In this document: in pieces, positions 33,924 through 43,071 of the stretch | Layout of the letters: every line of letters begins with the position of its first letter | How positions within the stretch are numbered: the stretch's first letter is position 1 | Origin: Micrococcales bacterium | GTDB taxonomy: Bacteria; Actinomycetota; Actinomycetes; Actinomycetales; Dermatophilaceae | Length of the DNA stretch: 64,000 nucleotides | Reading direction: 5' to 3' | Assembly: GCA_021287075.1 (NCBI GenBank) | Contig: JAJTBD010000003.1 | Coordinates: forward strand, 62,001-126,000 | Position numbers and translations under genes: made by a program | The notes under the pieces: generated by a model | Seen by the model: the letters and a program-made list of their open reading frames with translations, nothing else | Database searches by the model: none | Told to the model about the DNA's origin: nothing

Positions 33924-36900
33924 ATGCCTGCACCTGCACTGATGCTCAGCACGCTGCCCGCGAGCGACATGCCCTGGTGGCCCAAGCCGGACACGGCGAC
34001 CTTCGGCGGCGTCGGGCCGCTCCAGATCATCGCCCTCGTCCTGTGCTTCGTCATCCCGTCGATCGGGTGGATCCTCCTCTTCCGCCAGGTCGGGAGGTTC
34101 TTCAAGCTCTATCGGCTCGGGCGGTCGGAGAACCGTCGGGACCAGCCGGGGGCGCGCACCTGGACGCTGATCCGGGAGTTCCTGGGGCACACCCGCATGT
34201 CGCGGCTGCCGGTCGTGTCGGTGGCCCACTGGTTCACGGCGCTCAGCTTCCTGATCCTGTTCGCGACGCTGGTCAACGCCTTCTTCCAGCTGGTGCGGCC
34301 CGACTACCGGCTGCCGCTGATCGGGCACTTCCCGCCCTTCGAGTGGCTCATCGAGCTGTTCGCGTGGGCCGGCCTGATCGGCATCATCGTGCTGATGGTC
34401 ATCCGTCAGAAGAACCACCCCCGCTCGGCGGCAGGCACCGACGGTCGGCGTTCGCGGTTCTTCGGCTCGACCTGGTGGCAGGCCTACTACGTCGAGTTCA
34501 CGATCCTCGCCGTCTGCATCTGCATCCTGCTGCTGCGCACGCTCGAGGCGGCCATGGTCAAGCAGATCGACCCGGCCACGAGCATCCCCCTGCACTTCCC
34601 GCTGAGCGGCTGGCTCGCCGGCATCTGGGGCGGACTGAGCGTCAAGGGCATGGCCCAGTGGGTCTACCTCGTCGCGATGGTCAAGATCCTGATCTCCTTC
34701 GCCTGGATGATCACCATCTCGCTCACCCCCACGATGGGCGTGGCCTGGCACCGCTTCCTCGCCTTCCCCAACATCTGGTTCAAGCGCAACGCCGACGGCC
34801 GCACCGCCCTGGGCGCCGCCAAGGAGATGACCGTCGACGGGCAGCCCTTCTCCATGGAGGCCATGGAGGAGCTCGACGAGGAGACCACCCTGGGTGTGGG
34901 CAAGGTCGAGGACTTCACCTGGAAGGGCCTGCTCGACTTCTCCACCTGCACCGAGTGTGGCCGCTGCCAGAGCCAGTGCCCCGCGTGGAACACCGACAAG
35001 CCGCTGTCGCCCAAGCTGCTGATGATGACCCTGCGCAACCACTCCAACGCCAAGGCGCCCTATCTGCGGGCCCTGCGCGCGGGTGACCTCGCCACCGACA
35101 ACGGCGACGGTGGCACCGGCGGCTCCGTCGCGACCGACCTGGCGCCCGCCGCGGCCGACGGCGAGGGCGGCGTCGCCACCCTGGAGGCCAAGCTCGACGA
35201 GTCCCCCAGCACCGACGCGATCAACTGGGACGAGCTGGCCCTGGTCGGCCAGACCGGCTACGACATCGAGCACCCCCTCACGGCATACAACCCGCATGGC
35301 CCTGACGCCGTCATCGACGAGGACGTCCTGTGGTCGTGCACGACCTGTGGCGCCTGCGTGGAGCAGTGCCCCGTCGACATCGAGCACGTCGACCACATCA
35401 TCGACATGCGCCGCTACCAGAACCTCATCGAGTCGGCCTTCCCGTCCGAGCTCGGCGGCCTGTTCAAGAACCTCGAGTCCAAGGGCAACCCGTGGGGCAT
35501 GAACGCCCGGGCCCGCATGGAGTGGGCCAAGGACCTGCCCTTCGAGGTCAAGGTGCTCGGCTCCGACGTCGAGTCGGCCGACGACGTCGAGTGGCTCTTC
35601 TGGGTCGGCTGCGCCGGCGCCTACGAGGACCGCGCCAAGAAGACCTCGCGCGCCGTGGCCGAGCTGCTGCACACCGCGGGTGTGGAGTTCGCCGTCCTCG
35701 GTGACGGCGAGACCTGCACCGGCGACTCCGCCCGCCGCGCGGGCAACGAGGTGCTCTTCCAGATGCTCGCGCAGCAGAACGTCGAGACGCTCAACGAGAT
35801 GGGCGCCAAGAAGATCGTCGTCACCTGTGCGCACTGCTTCAACACCATCAAGAACGAGTACCCCCAGGTCGGCGGCAACTATGAGGTCGTCCACCACACC
35901 CAGCTGCTCAACCGGCTCGTGCGTGAGAAGAAGCTGACCCCGGTCGCCCGCCCGTCCGCGCCGGTCAAGTCGACCGCCAAGAACGTCGCATCCGCCGCGC
36001 CGACCGTCACCTACCACGACCCGTGCTACCTGGGCCGCCACAACGGCGTCTATGCACCGCCCCGCGAGCTCATCGGCGCCCTCCCCGGCGTCGAGCTCAA
36101 GGAGATGGAGCGCACCAAGGAGAAGTCCTTCTGCTGTGGCGCCGGTGGCGCGCGCATGTGGATGGAGGAGAAGCTCGGCACCCGCATCAACGTCAACCGC
36201 ACCGAGGAGGCCATCGCGACCGGTGCCGACCGGATCGCCGTCGGCTGTCCTTTCTGCCGCGTGATGCTCTCCGATGGCCTCACCGCCCAGCAGTCCGAGG
36301 GCGCCAGCGAGGACATCGAGGTCGTCGACATCGCCCAGATGCTCCTCGCTGCCGTCCGCCGCGGTGATGAGAATGCCGCCGAGGCGGCTGACGAGGCCGC
36401 CCCGGCCGCCATCGAGGCCAAGGCCGCCCCCGAGGCCGACGAGAAGGTCGTGGAGAAGGCCCCCGTCGAGGAGAAGGCCGCAGAGACCGCCCCGGCCGCC
36501 GAGAAGTCGGGCACGGCCGCTGCTGCCGGCGCGACTGCCGCCGCTGGTGCTGCGGCTGCCGGTGCTGCCGCTGCCGACGAGGGCGACCCCTGGGACAGCC
36601 CCGCCGAGGCACCCGCCAAGGCCGAGCCCAAGGCAGAGGCCGCCGCCGAGGCCGACCCGTGGGACGCCCCGGCCGCGCCCACCGCAAAGGCGGAGGAGCC
36701 CAAGGCCGAGGAGGCACCCGCCGCGGCGGCGTCCGACGACGTCGACCCCTGGGACACCCCCGGCGACGCAGCCCCGGCCAAGGCCGAAGCCGCACCCGCG
36801 GCCGCTGACACCGACGCCGACCCGTGGGACACCCCGGCCGCGCCCACCGCCAAGGCCGAGGCCCCCGCCGAGGAGGCACCTGCCGCGGCGACGTCCGACG

Positions 36901-37478
36901 ACGTCGACCCCTGGGACGAGCCGGCCACCGCCGCCCCTGCCGCCAAGGCCGAGGCCCCCGCCGAGGAGCCCAAGGCGGCTGAGGAGGCACCCGCAGCCGA
37001 GGAGCCGAAGGCGGAGGCCGCCGCCCCCGCCGCCGGTGCGGATGACGTCCTCAACGCCCCGGACCCGTGGGACGAGCCCGGCACCGCCACCCCGGCGGCT
37101 GCCGCAGAGCCCAAGGCTGAGGAGCCCAAGGCTGAGGACGCGTCGGCCGACGAGGGTCAGCAGCCGGAGGCTGAGGCGCCCGTCGAGGAGGCGCAGTCCG
37201 AGGCGCCTGCCGAGCCGGAGCCCGAGGCCCCCAAGGCCGAGGCTCCGAAGACCGAGGCTGCGCCGGCCGTCGACAACGCCGACGACCTGCTCAACGCCCC
37301 CGACCCGTGGGACACCCCTGGTGACTCGGCTCCGGCCGCGACCGCCCCGGCGGCACCCGAGCTCGAGGCGGAGGCCCCCGCCGAGGAGCCGCAGGCCGAG
37401 CAGACCGCGCCCGCCCCGGCAGCCGAGGCACCAGCCAACGCCGACGAGCTCCTCAACAGCAAGGACCCGTGGGACTGA
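33924..37478 (+). CDS. Membrane-bound Fe-S oxidoreductase (HdrD/GlpC type) with DPWD-repeat tail
   Basis: This 1184-residue protein has an N-terminal membrane part of about five helices (residues 15-290, NarI-like). A ferredoxin domain with two 4Fe-4S motifs (CTECGRCQSQCP near 343-354 and CTTCGACVEQCP near 472-483) follows, then two CCG (DUF224) domains, with VTCAHCFN, DPCYLGRHN and FCCGAGGARMW as marks. It resembles Rv0338c of Mycobacterium tuberculosis. From about residue 815 a 370-residue Ala/Pro/Glu-rich tail carries eight DPWD motifs, the last four residues being DPWD. ATG 33924 is preceded by TAGACT (33911-33916) at 7 nt, a likely leaderless start. The electron donor and acceptor are unknown. 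Confidence 0.9.
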   Translation: MPAPALMLSTLPASDMPWWPKPDTATFGGVGPLQIIALVLCFVIPSIGWILLFRQVGRFFKLYRLGRSENRRDQPGARTWTLIREFLGHTRMSRLPVVSVAHWFTALSFLILFATLVNAFFQLVRPDYRLPLIGHFPPFEWLIELFAWAGLIGIIVLMVIRQKNHPRSAAGTDGRRSRFFGSTWWQAYYVEFTILAVCICILLLRTLEAAMVKQIDPATSIPLHFPLSGWLAGIWGGLSVKGMAQWVYLVAMVKILISFAWMITISLTPTMGVAWHRFLAFPNIWFKRNADGRTALGAAKEMTVDGQPFSMEAMEELDEETTLGVGKVEDFTWKGLLDFSTCTECGRCQSQCPAWNTDKPLSPKLLMMTLRNHSNAKAPYLRALRAGDLATDNGDGGTGGSVATDLAPAAADGEGGVATLEAKLDESPSTDAINWDELALVGQTGYDIEHPLTAYNPHGPDAVIDEDVLWSCTTCGACVEQCPVDIEHVDHIIDMRRYQNLIESAFPSELGGLFKNLESKGNPWGMNARARMEWAKDLPFEVKVLGSDVESADDVEWLFWVGCAGAYEDRAKKTSRAVAELLHTAGVEFAVLGDGETCTGDSARRAGNEVLFQMLAQQNVETLNEMGAKKIVVTCAHCFNTIKNEYPQVGGNYEVVHHTQLLNRLVREKKLTPVARPSAPVKSTAKNVASAAPTVTYHDPCYLGRHNGVYAPPRELIGALPGVELKEMERTKEKSFCCGAGGARMWMEEKLGTRINVNRTEEAIATGADRIAVGCPFCRVMLSDGLTAQQSEGASEDIEVVDIAQMLLAAVRRGDENAAEAADEAAPAAIEAKAAPEADEKVVEKAPVEEKAAETAPAAEKSGTAAAAGATAAAGAAAAGAAAADEGDPWDSPAEAPAKAEPKAEAAAEADPWDAPAAPTAKAEEPKAEEAPAAAASDDVDPWDTPGDAAPAKAEAAPAAADTDADPWDTPAAPTAKAEAPAEEAPAAATSDDVDPWDEPATAAPAAKAEAPAEEPKAAEEAPAAEEPKAEAAAPAAGADDVLNAPDPWDEPGTATPAAAAEPKAEEPKAEDASADEGQQPEAEAPVEEAQSEAPAEPEPEAPKAEAPKTEAAPAVDNADDLLNAPDPWDTPGDSAPAATAPAAPELEAEAPAEEPQAEQTAPAPAAEAPANADELLNSKDPWD

Positions 37479-37510
37479 CGCCTCGCTGAGGCCGCAGCAC
37501 ACGGCATACC

Positions 37511-37549
37511 GTCAGGGCCCGCTCACCACACCGGTGAGCGGGCCCTGAC
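37511..37549 (+). terminator. Terminator of the Fe-S oxidoreductase gene
   Basis: A 17-bp perfect stem GTCAGGGCCCGCTCACC / GGTGAGCGGGCCCTGAC with a 5-nt loop lies 32 nt after the stop. A CGGCATAC word (37502) abuts it. Confidence 0.87.
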
Positions 37550-37560
37550 GCTGTCTGTGG

Positions 37561-37660
37561 CCGCACAACGACGACCACGGTTGACCGGAAGGCGACGCCT
37601 GTCTCCCGACCTGAGCACGGGGAGGTGACGGGTCGCGGGACCGTGGTCGTCGTTGTGCGG
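37561..37660. repeat. Perfect 21-bp inverted repeat around a 58-bp loop
   Basis: CCGCACAACGACGACCACGGT (37561-37581; described by its ends CCGCACA and CCACGGT) is exactly mirrored at 37640-37660. The loop has nested short stems (GGCG/CGCC and CTCCC/GGGAG) and the 9-mer CTGAGCACG (37611-37619) also found in the element at 12521-12612. It sits between the terminator of the Fe-S gene and the 3' end of a convergent gene. Confidence 0.75.
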
Positions 37661-37703
37661 GCTGCCGGCGCCGCGCCAAGCCCAGCGCACCGAACGGTCG
37701 CGC

Positions 37704-39182
37704 TCAGGGAAGCCGGTCCTCCAACCGGTCGAGGACTTCCTCACGCATGTCCTGGAGCATGTCCTCGTCAACCCGGTCCACCGGTCCCCCGGTCGGCCAG
37801 AAGACACCGTCGATCCGCAACTGCACCGCACCGCCTGCGGTGAGATCGCCACGCACACCACACCGGCCGACAGGGGCCGGATGCACCTGGCTGTCGAGCA
37901 ACGTGATCCAGTGGGGTGTCCGGCCGAGCACCAGCAGGACAAACCAGTCGTCGTTGAGGTCGCGCAGCAGTCGGTAGTCCCACTCCGAGGTGACCGGTCC
38001 GCTGCGGGCCTGGCCGAGGAGCCGCCAGGTGCCGATCGCGGTGGACACCGCCCAGACCGCCATGACGAGAGCGGCGGCACCGAGGGCGTAGCTGACACCG
38101 ATGGGCACGCCCTCCGGCAACAGCACCGCCGCGGCCAGGAAGACGGCGATCGGCCACCATCGGGCACTGCTGATCGCCATGAGGGGAAGGGCGTACCACG
38201 GCTGCTCAGGAGGCTGCGACGAGACCTCGTCAGTCCAGCCCTCGCGCGCGGACAGCGCATCGAGCAGGTTGAGCAGGTCGGCGTCGCGCGCGACATCGAT
38301 CGTCTGCGTGCGGTCGGGTCCGACCACACGGACTGCCGGTTCTGGTCGCGCCTGGAGCTGGAGCGCTGGCCTGCGGAGCCGGGCAGCGGTGGCGCCCACG
38401 GCCCAGCCCGCTCCCAGGAGGGCGAGCACCCCGGTGACGGACGTCAGGCCCTCATAGGTGCCAGAGGTGTCAAGAGCCTTCCCCTGCATAGGCCACCCCA
38501 GCGCGCGGATCCGGATCGTCTCGCCGACCTTGGGATAGGGCGCATAGCAGTCGACCTCGGCATAGTGCTCGCCGCCCGGGTCGGTCCACCGCACCCCGCA
38601 GTCGGTGTAGTCGTCCTCTGGGTAGGGCAGCAGGCGGACCACCCGAGCCGACACGTCGCTTCCGGTCGCCCACAGCGTCTGGAATCCCAGCAGCGCCAAG
38701 GCCCCGAGCAACGCGGCACCCACCGCCTGTCGCGGCAACGCAGCCCGCACCCGGGTCCACCGGCCGGCCCGGCCATGGTTGCTCTGGAGGGCTGCCTCGG
38801 TCGCCGGAGCCCACTCCTCCACCGGACCGAGGACGAACCGGCGGCCCGCACCGTCGACGAAACCGCGCTGCTCCGCGAACTCGAACAGCTCCTCATCCAC
38901 CGACATGCGCCGAATCTGGCTCTCGGAGTATGCAGTCCGCGACACCCTGAGGTGGGTGCGAGGCCCGATGACGACCAGGTCATCGTCGTCGACGAACGCC
39001 CGCACGCGGCGCTGTCCATCCGGACCCGCAGCGAGGAAGCGCGTCGTCACTCGCTTGCCACGTCGGGCCAAGGCCTCGGCGCGGCCCGCCGATCGATCGT
39101 TGAGAATAGCTGCCGCGAGGCCAACGAGCATGCTTGCGATCGTCACTGCGATCCAGAGCAGGATCGCGCGGGTCGGTGTCAC
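37704..39182 (-). CDS. Large membrane protein, distant relative of the 1972-5165 pair
   Basis: This 492-residue protein has one helix at residues 8-28, a soluble domain, helix pairs near 150-170 and 265-290, and another pair near 350-395. An outer domain after the second helix (DDYTDCGVRWTDPGGEHYAEVDCYAPYPKVGE, three Cys) recalls DUF3592-type modules. The last 80 residues are soluble with TGGAVQLRIDGVF-like segments. GTG 39182 follows TAGGAT (39194-39189 on the minus strand) at 6 nt, a likely leaderless start. No catalytic motif is seen. The layout resembles the tandem pair near the left edge, but identity is low. Confidence 0.7.
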   Translation of the reverse strand: MTPTRAILLWIAVTIASMLVGLAAAILNDRSAGRAEALARRGKRVTTRFLAAGPDGQRRVRAFVDDDDLVVIGPRTHLRVSRTAYSESQIRRMSVDEELFEFAEQRGFVDGAGRRFVLGPVEEWAPATEAALQSNHGRAGRWTRVRAALPRQAVGAALLGALALLGFQTLWATGSDVSARVVRLLPYPEDDYTDCGVRWTDPGGEHYAEVDCYAPYPKVGETIRIRALGWPMQGKALDTSGTYEGLTSVTGVLALLGAGWAVGATAARLRRPALQLQARPEPAVRVVGPDRTQTIDVARDADLLNLLDALSAREGWTDEVSSQPPEQPWYALPLMAISSARWWPIAVFLAAAVLLPEGVPIGVSYALGAAALVMAVWAVSTAIGTWRLLGQARSGPVTSEWDYRLLRDLNDDWFVLLVLGRTPHWITLLDSQVHPAPVGRCGVRGDLTAGGAVQLRIDGVFWPTGGPVDRVDEDMLQDMREEVLDRLEDRLP

Positions 39183-39233
39183 CCTCGAATCCTAGGACCG
39201 GGCCTCACCAGCTCGCTCACACGGCATACGACA

Positions 39234-39270
39234 GCGGGCCGGTCACCACACGCAGTGGTGACCGGCCCGC
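39234..39270 (-). terminator. Terminator of the transcarboxylase operon
   Basis: A 16-bp perfect stem GCGGGCCGGTCACCAC / GTGGTGACCGGCCCGC with a 5-nt loop lies 33 nt beyond the 1.3S stop on the minus strand. It is bracketed by CGGCATAC (39223) and GTATGCCG (39294), which could pair as an outer stem. Confidence 0.85.
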
Positions 39271-39303
39271 GTTGTCTTGAGCGATTGTGTCGGTATGCCG
39301 CGC

Positions 39304-39681
39304 CTACTCCTCGAAGCCGACGAGGACCTGGCCGCCGGCGACGGTGTCACCGACCTTGACCGCGACCTCGGAGACGACACCGTCTGCGGGAGCGGTGATC
39401 TCGGTCTCCATCTTCATCGCCTCGAGGACGACGAGGGTCTCGCCGGCCTGCACCGACTGGCCCTTCTCGACGAGCACCTTGCTGACCGAGCCGGACAGCG
39501 GCGCCTTGACGCCATTGCCGGTGACGACGGGCGCCGCGGCGGGGGCAGCCGGGGCCGCACCGCCGGCAAAACTGCCGCCGCTCATGAAGATCGAGCCCAG
39601 CTTGGGGGCGTCGTCCTCGACCTCGACCTCCACATCGAAGACCTGGCCGTTGACAGTCACCTTGAGATTCATGTTGGTCAT
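39304..39681 (-). CDS. Transcarboxylase 1.3S subunit (biotin carboxyl carrier)
   Basis: This 125-residue biotin protein carries CO2 between the 12S and 5S subunits of methylmalonyl-CoA carboxyltransferase. It begins [17 protein letters not shown], like the Propionibacterium 1.3S subunit, has an Ala/Pro linker (about 40-55), and the biotinyl domain with LEAMKMETE, where K90 is biotinylated, 35 residues from the C-terminus. ATG 39681 overlaps the stop of the small subunit (TGATG). GTG 39684 or ATG 39672 are alternatives. It is last in the four-gene operon. Confidence 0.92.
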   Translation of the reverse strand: MTNMNLKVTVNGQVFDVEVEVEDDAPKLGSIFMSGGSFAGGAAPAAPAAAPVVTGNGVKAPLSGSVSKVLVEKGQSVQAGETLVVLEAMKMETEITAPADGVVSEVAVKVGDTVAGGQVLVGFEE

Positions 39682-39971
39682 CACCTAACCCCGTGCACGA
39701 CGTTGCGGCCCTGGACGGCGACGCGACCCTGCTGGGCCCACGCCGCTCCGGTCCGATAGTGGATCTGCTTGAGCTTGGCCTTGTGGCCGAGGTATGCCGC
39801 GACGGCGGCAGAGATGGCCAGCACCGTCTCCTCGGGGATCGGCACGGAGTTGCGGACCTCCTGCAGTTCCTTCTCGAGGGAGTCGATGCGGGCGACGAGC
39901 GACTGCACCGTGGCGAGCAGCTCCTCCGTGGAGGGTGCGCCGGTGGTGGAATCCGTTGCGGGAGTGGACAT
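39681..39971 (-). CDS. Small transcarboxylase-associated subunit (OadG/AccE-like)
   Basis: This 96-residue protein has a predicted helical, coiled-coil start ([22 protein letters not shown]) followed by a conserved block around [24 protein letters not shown] and a basic end. It lies between the 12S and 1.3S genes, with TGATG overlaps on both sides, as does a small ORF in Propionibacterium. It probably helps assemble the complex or hold the carrier, like the epsilon or gamma subunits of acyl-CoA carboxylases and oxaloacetate decarboxylases. The role is inferred from position. Confidence 0.8.
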   Translation of the reverse strand: MSTPATDSTTGAPSTEELLATVQSLVARIDSLEKELQEVRNSVPIPEETVLAISAAVAAYLGHKAKLKQIHYRTGAAWAQQGRVAVQGRNVVHGVR

Positions 39972-41548
39972 CAGGCCGGACCCAGACCGTGCTTCTTGGC
40001 CGGGCGCAGCTCGCGCTTGGCCTGGAGGGTCTCCAGTGCGCGGGCGATGTACTCGCGGGTGCGGGCCGGCTCGATGATGTCGTCGACGAGCCCGCGGGCA
40101 GCAGCGACGTAGGGCGTCGAGAAGGTCTCGCGGTATTCCTCGATGAGCTCCTGGCGCTTGCTCGCCGGGTCCTCGGCGTCCTTGATCTCCTTGCGGAAGA
40201 CGATCTCGGCCGCGCCCTCGGCGCCCATGACCGCGATCTCTGCGGTCGGCCACGCGAAGACGCGGTCGGCACCGAGGTCCTTGGAGCACATCGCGACATA
40301 GGCGCCGCCATAGGCCTTGCGCAGCACGACGGTGATCTTGGGGACCGTCGCCGCCGAGTAGGCGTAGAGCAGCTTGGCGCCGTGGCGGATGATGCCGCCG
40401 TGCTCCTGCGCGACGCCCGGCAGGTAGCCGGGGACGTCGACCAGGGTCAGCAGCGGGATGTTGAACGCGTTGCAGAACCGGATGAAGGTCGAGCCCTTGT
40501 CGGAGGCGTTGATGTCGAGGACGCCGGAGTAGACCTGCGGCTGGTTGGCGATGACGCCGACCGTGCGGCCGTTGATGCGGGCGAAGCCGACGACGATGTT
40601 CATCGCGAATCCGGCTCGCACCTCGAGGAAGTCGCCGTGGTCGACGATGCCCGCGATGACCTCGCGAACGTCGTAGCCCTTCTTGCCGTCGACCGGCACG
40701 ATGTCGGCCAGCGTGGCATTGGGCTCGATCGTGTCGTCGGGGTCGACGATCGGCGGGTCCTCGGTGTTGTTCTGCGGGAGATAGCTGAGCAGCTTCTTGG
40801 CGATGAGGATCGCCTGCTCGTCATCGTCGGCGACGAAGTGGATGTTGCCCGAGGTGCTCATGTGGGCGTCGGCGCCACCGAGCGCGTCGGCGGTGACCTT
40901 CTCCCCCGTCACCTGCTGGATGACATTGGGCCCGGTGATGAACATGTGGGCCTTGCGGGTCTGGATGATGAAGTCGGTCAGCGCCGGCGAGTATGCCGCG
41001 CCGCCGGCACAGGGCCCGGCGATGATCGAGATCTGCGGGACGACACCCGAGAGCAGCACATTGTTGAAGAACACGCGGCCATAGCCGGCGAGCGAGCCGA
41101 TGCCCTCCTGGACGCGGGCGCCGCCGGAGTCGTTGATGAAGACGAACGGCGTGCCGGTCTGGAGCGAGGCCTTGAGCGTCGCCGCGACCTTGTTGGAGTG
41201 GATCTCGCCGGCGGAGCCACCGGCGACGGTGAAGTCCTGCGAGGCGATGTGGACCGGGCGGCCCATCACCGAGGCGGAGCCGGTGACCACGCCGTCGGCG
41301 GGCATGTCGACCTTGTCGAGGCCGAAGTAGGTCGACTGGTGCTTGGCGAACATCCCGACCTCCTGGAAGGAGTCGGGGTCGACGAGGGTCTCGACCCGCT
41401 CGCGCGCGGTGAGCTTGCCGCCCTCGTGCTGCTTCTCGATGCGCTTCTCGCCACCGCCGAGCTCGACCTGGCCGCGCGCGTCGAGGAGCTCCTCGGTGCG
41501 CTCGGCCATGCTCTTGGGCGCGGTGGCCTGCTGTGCGTTGTCAGTCAT
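39971..41548 (-). CDS. Methylmalonyl-CoA carboxyltransferase 12S subunit
   Basis: This 525-residue subunit has two crotonase-fold halves and moves CO2 from methylmalonyl-CoA to biotin, giving propionyl-CoA. It shares with the Propionibacterium 12S subunit GGGEKRIEKQH, PADGVVTG, HIASQDFTVAGGSAGE, SGGARVQEGI, GPCAGGAAYSPALTDFII, KKLLSYLPQNN and the C-terminal RPAKKHG. Such near-identity in loops separates it from ordinary propionyl-CoA carboxylase beta chains only in part; the genetic context decides. ATG 41548 has GGAGGG 8 nt upstream, 14 nt after the 5S stop. Confidence 0.93.
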   Translation of the reverse strand: MTDNAQQATAPKSMAERTEELLDARGQVELGGGEKRIEKQHEGGKLTARERVETLVDPDSFQEVGMFAKHQSTYFGLDKVDMPADGVVTGSASVMGRPVHIASQDFTVAGGSAGEIHSNKVAATLKASLQTGTPFVFINDSGGARVQEGIGSLAGYGRVFFNNVLLSGVVPQISIIAGPCAGGAAYSPALTDFIIQTRKAHMFITGPNVIQQVTGEKVTADALGGADAHMSTSGNIHFVADDDEQAILIAKKLLSYLPQNNTEDPPIVDPDDTIEPNATLADIVPVDGKKGYDVREVIAGIVDHGDFLEVRAGFAMNIVVGFARINGRTVGVIANQPQVYSGVLDINASDKGSTFIRFCNAFNIPLLTLVDVPGYLPGVAQEHGGIIRHGAKLLYAYSAATVPKITVVLRKAYGGAYVAMCSKDLGADRVFAWPTAEIAVMGAEGAAEIVFRKEIKDAEDPASKRQELIEEYRETFSTPYVAAARGLVDDIIEPARTREYIARALETLQAKRELRPAKKHGLGPA

Positions 41549-41562
41549 GGGTGTGGCCCTCC

Positions 41563-43062
41563 TCAGGCGGGCTCGACCGCGACGGTGGTGGCCTTGCCGT
41601 TCACCGTGACGGAGTACTTGATGGGCTCGTTCAGGGCGCGGGCGCCGGGAGCGTTGGGGTCGGACGCGGCCTTGGCCGCCTCCGGGTCGGTGCCGACGTT
41701 CTTCGGGCCCTCGGGGCGAGCGGTGAAGAAGCCGGGCGCCACGCCGGGGAACATCGCATAGGTCAGGACGTCCTCGTCGGAGCCGTTGAAGCCCTCGAGC
41801 GCGGCGGCCTCGTCCTTGAGCTTGTCCCACTCGGGCTCGAGCAGGTCGGCGGGGCGGTCGGTGATCGGCTCCTTGCCGGTCTGCTTCTTGGCGATCTCGA
41901 CCACCTTGGGGTTGGGGTCGCCGATGGCCTTGCCGTAGTAGCCGAGCATGAGGTCGGCGAACTCGGCGGTGAGCGTCTTGTACTGCCCCACAAGGACATT
42001 GAAGACGGCCTGGGTGCCGACGATCTGCGAGCTCGGGGTGACCAGCGGCGGGTAGCCGGCGTCCTTGCGCACGCGCGGCACCTCCTCGAGGACCTCCTTG
42101 AGCCGGTCGCCCGCGCCCTGCTGGCGCAGCTGGCTCTCCATGTTGGAGATCATGCCGCCGGGGATCTGGCTCTTGAAGATCTCGGTCTCGACGCCGGTGA
42201 TCGAGGACATGAACTGCGCGTACTTCGGCCGGATCTCGGCGAAGTGGTCCTTGATCTTCAGCAGCCGGTCATAGTCGAGGTCGGTGGAGTAGGGGGTGCC
42301 CTCGAGCATCTCGACAAGGGACTCGGTCGGGTTGTGGCCCGGGCCCATCGAGATCGAGGAGATCGCGGTGTCGACGACGTCGGCGCCGGCCTCGATGGCC
42401 TTCATCAGGCTGACCAGCGTCACGCCCGTGGTCGCGTGGCAGTGCACGTTGATCTGGGTGCCCGGGTAGGCGTCCTTGATCGCCTTGACGACGTCGTATG
42501 CCGCCTGCGGCTTCAGCAGCGCCGCCATGTCCTTCAGGGCCAGGGAGTCGGCGCCCATGTCCAGCAGCTGGCCGGCCAGGTGCACATATCCCTCGACGGT
42601 GTGCAGCGGGGAGACGGTGTAGCAGATGGTGCCCTGCGCGTGCTTGCCGGCCTTCTTGACCGACTGCATCGCGTGGGCGATGTTGCGGGGGTCGTTGAGG
42701 GCGTCGAAGACGCGATAGACGTCCATGCCGTTCTCGGCGGACTTGTCGACGAAGCGCTCCACCACCGAGTCCTCGTAGTGGCGGTAGCCGAGGAGGTTCT
42801 GGCCGCGCAGCAGCATCTGCAGGCGGCTGTTGGGCATCAGCTCGCGGAAGGTCCGCAGCCGCTCCCAGGGGTCCTCGTTGAGGAAGCGGATACACGCGTC
42901 AAAGGTCGCGCCTCCCCAGCACTCCACACTCCAATACCCGGCTGCGTCGATGTCAGCGCATGCGTCGACCATGTCCTCCATAGCCATCCGTGTGGCCATG
43001 AGGGACTGGTGGGCGTCGCGCAGGACCAGCTCGGTCACGCCAATCTGTCGCTGCTCGCTCAT
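41563..43062 (-). CDS. Transcarboxylase 5S subunit (pyruvate/oxaloacetate side)
   Basis: This 499-residue TIM-barrel carboxyltransferase moves CO2 between biotin and pyruvate to form oxaloacetate. Metal ligands are the Asp of ELVLRDAHQSL and the two His of INVHCHATTG; the carbamylated Lys lies in DSLALKDMAALLKP. It agrees with Propionibacterium 5S over almost its whole length (for example YWSVECWGGATFDACIRFLN and LMPNSRLQMLLRGQNLLGY) and lacks biotin-carboxylase or BCCP domains, so it is not pyruvate carboxylase. ATG 43062 has AAGGA 9 nt upstream. It is the first gene of the operon. Confidence 0.95.
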   Translation of the reverse strand: MSEQRQIGVTELVLRDAHQSLMATRMAMEDMVDACADIDAAGYWSVECWGGATFDACIRFLNEDPWERLRTFRELMPNSRLQMLLRGQNLLGYRHYEDSVVERFVDKSAENGMDVYRVFDALNDPRNIAHAMQSVKKAGKHAQGTICYTVSPLHTVEGYVHLAGQLLDMGADSLALKDMAALLKPQAAYDVVKAIKDAYPGTQINVHCHATTGVTLVSLMKAIEAGADVVDTAISSISMGPGHNPTESLVEMLEGTPYSTDLDYDRLLKIKDHFAEIRPKYAQFMSSITGVETEIFKSQIPGGMISNMESQLRQQGAGDRLKEVLEEVPRVRKDAGYPPLVTPSSQIVGTQAVFNVLVGQYKTLTAEFADLMLGYYGKAIGDPNPKVVEIAKKQTGKEPITDRPADLLEPEWDKLKDEAAALEGFNGSDEDVLTYAMFPGVAPGFFTARPEGPKNVGTDPEAAKAASDPNAPGARALNEPIKYSVTVNGKATTVAVEPA

Positions 43063-43071
43063 AACGACAAT

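Noticed and set aside
39223..39302. The GTATGCCG pair around the transcarboxylase terminator as the terminator itself
   Set aside because: The 16-bp stem inside it is the stronger hairpin; the outer words pair over only about 9 bp.
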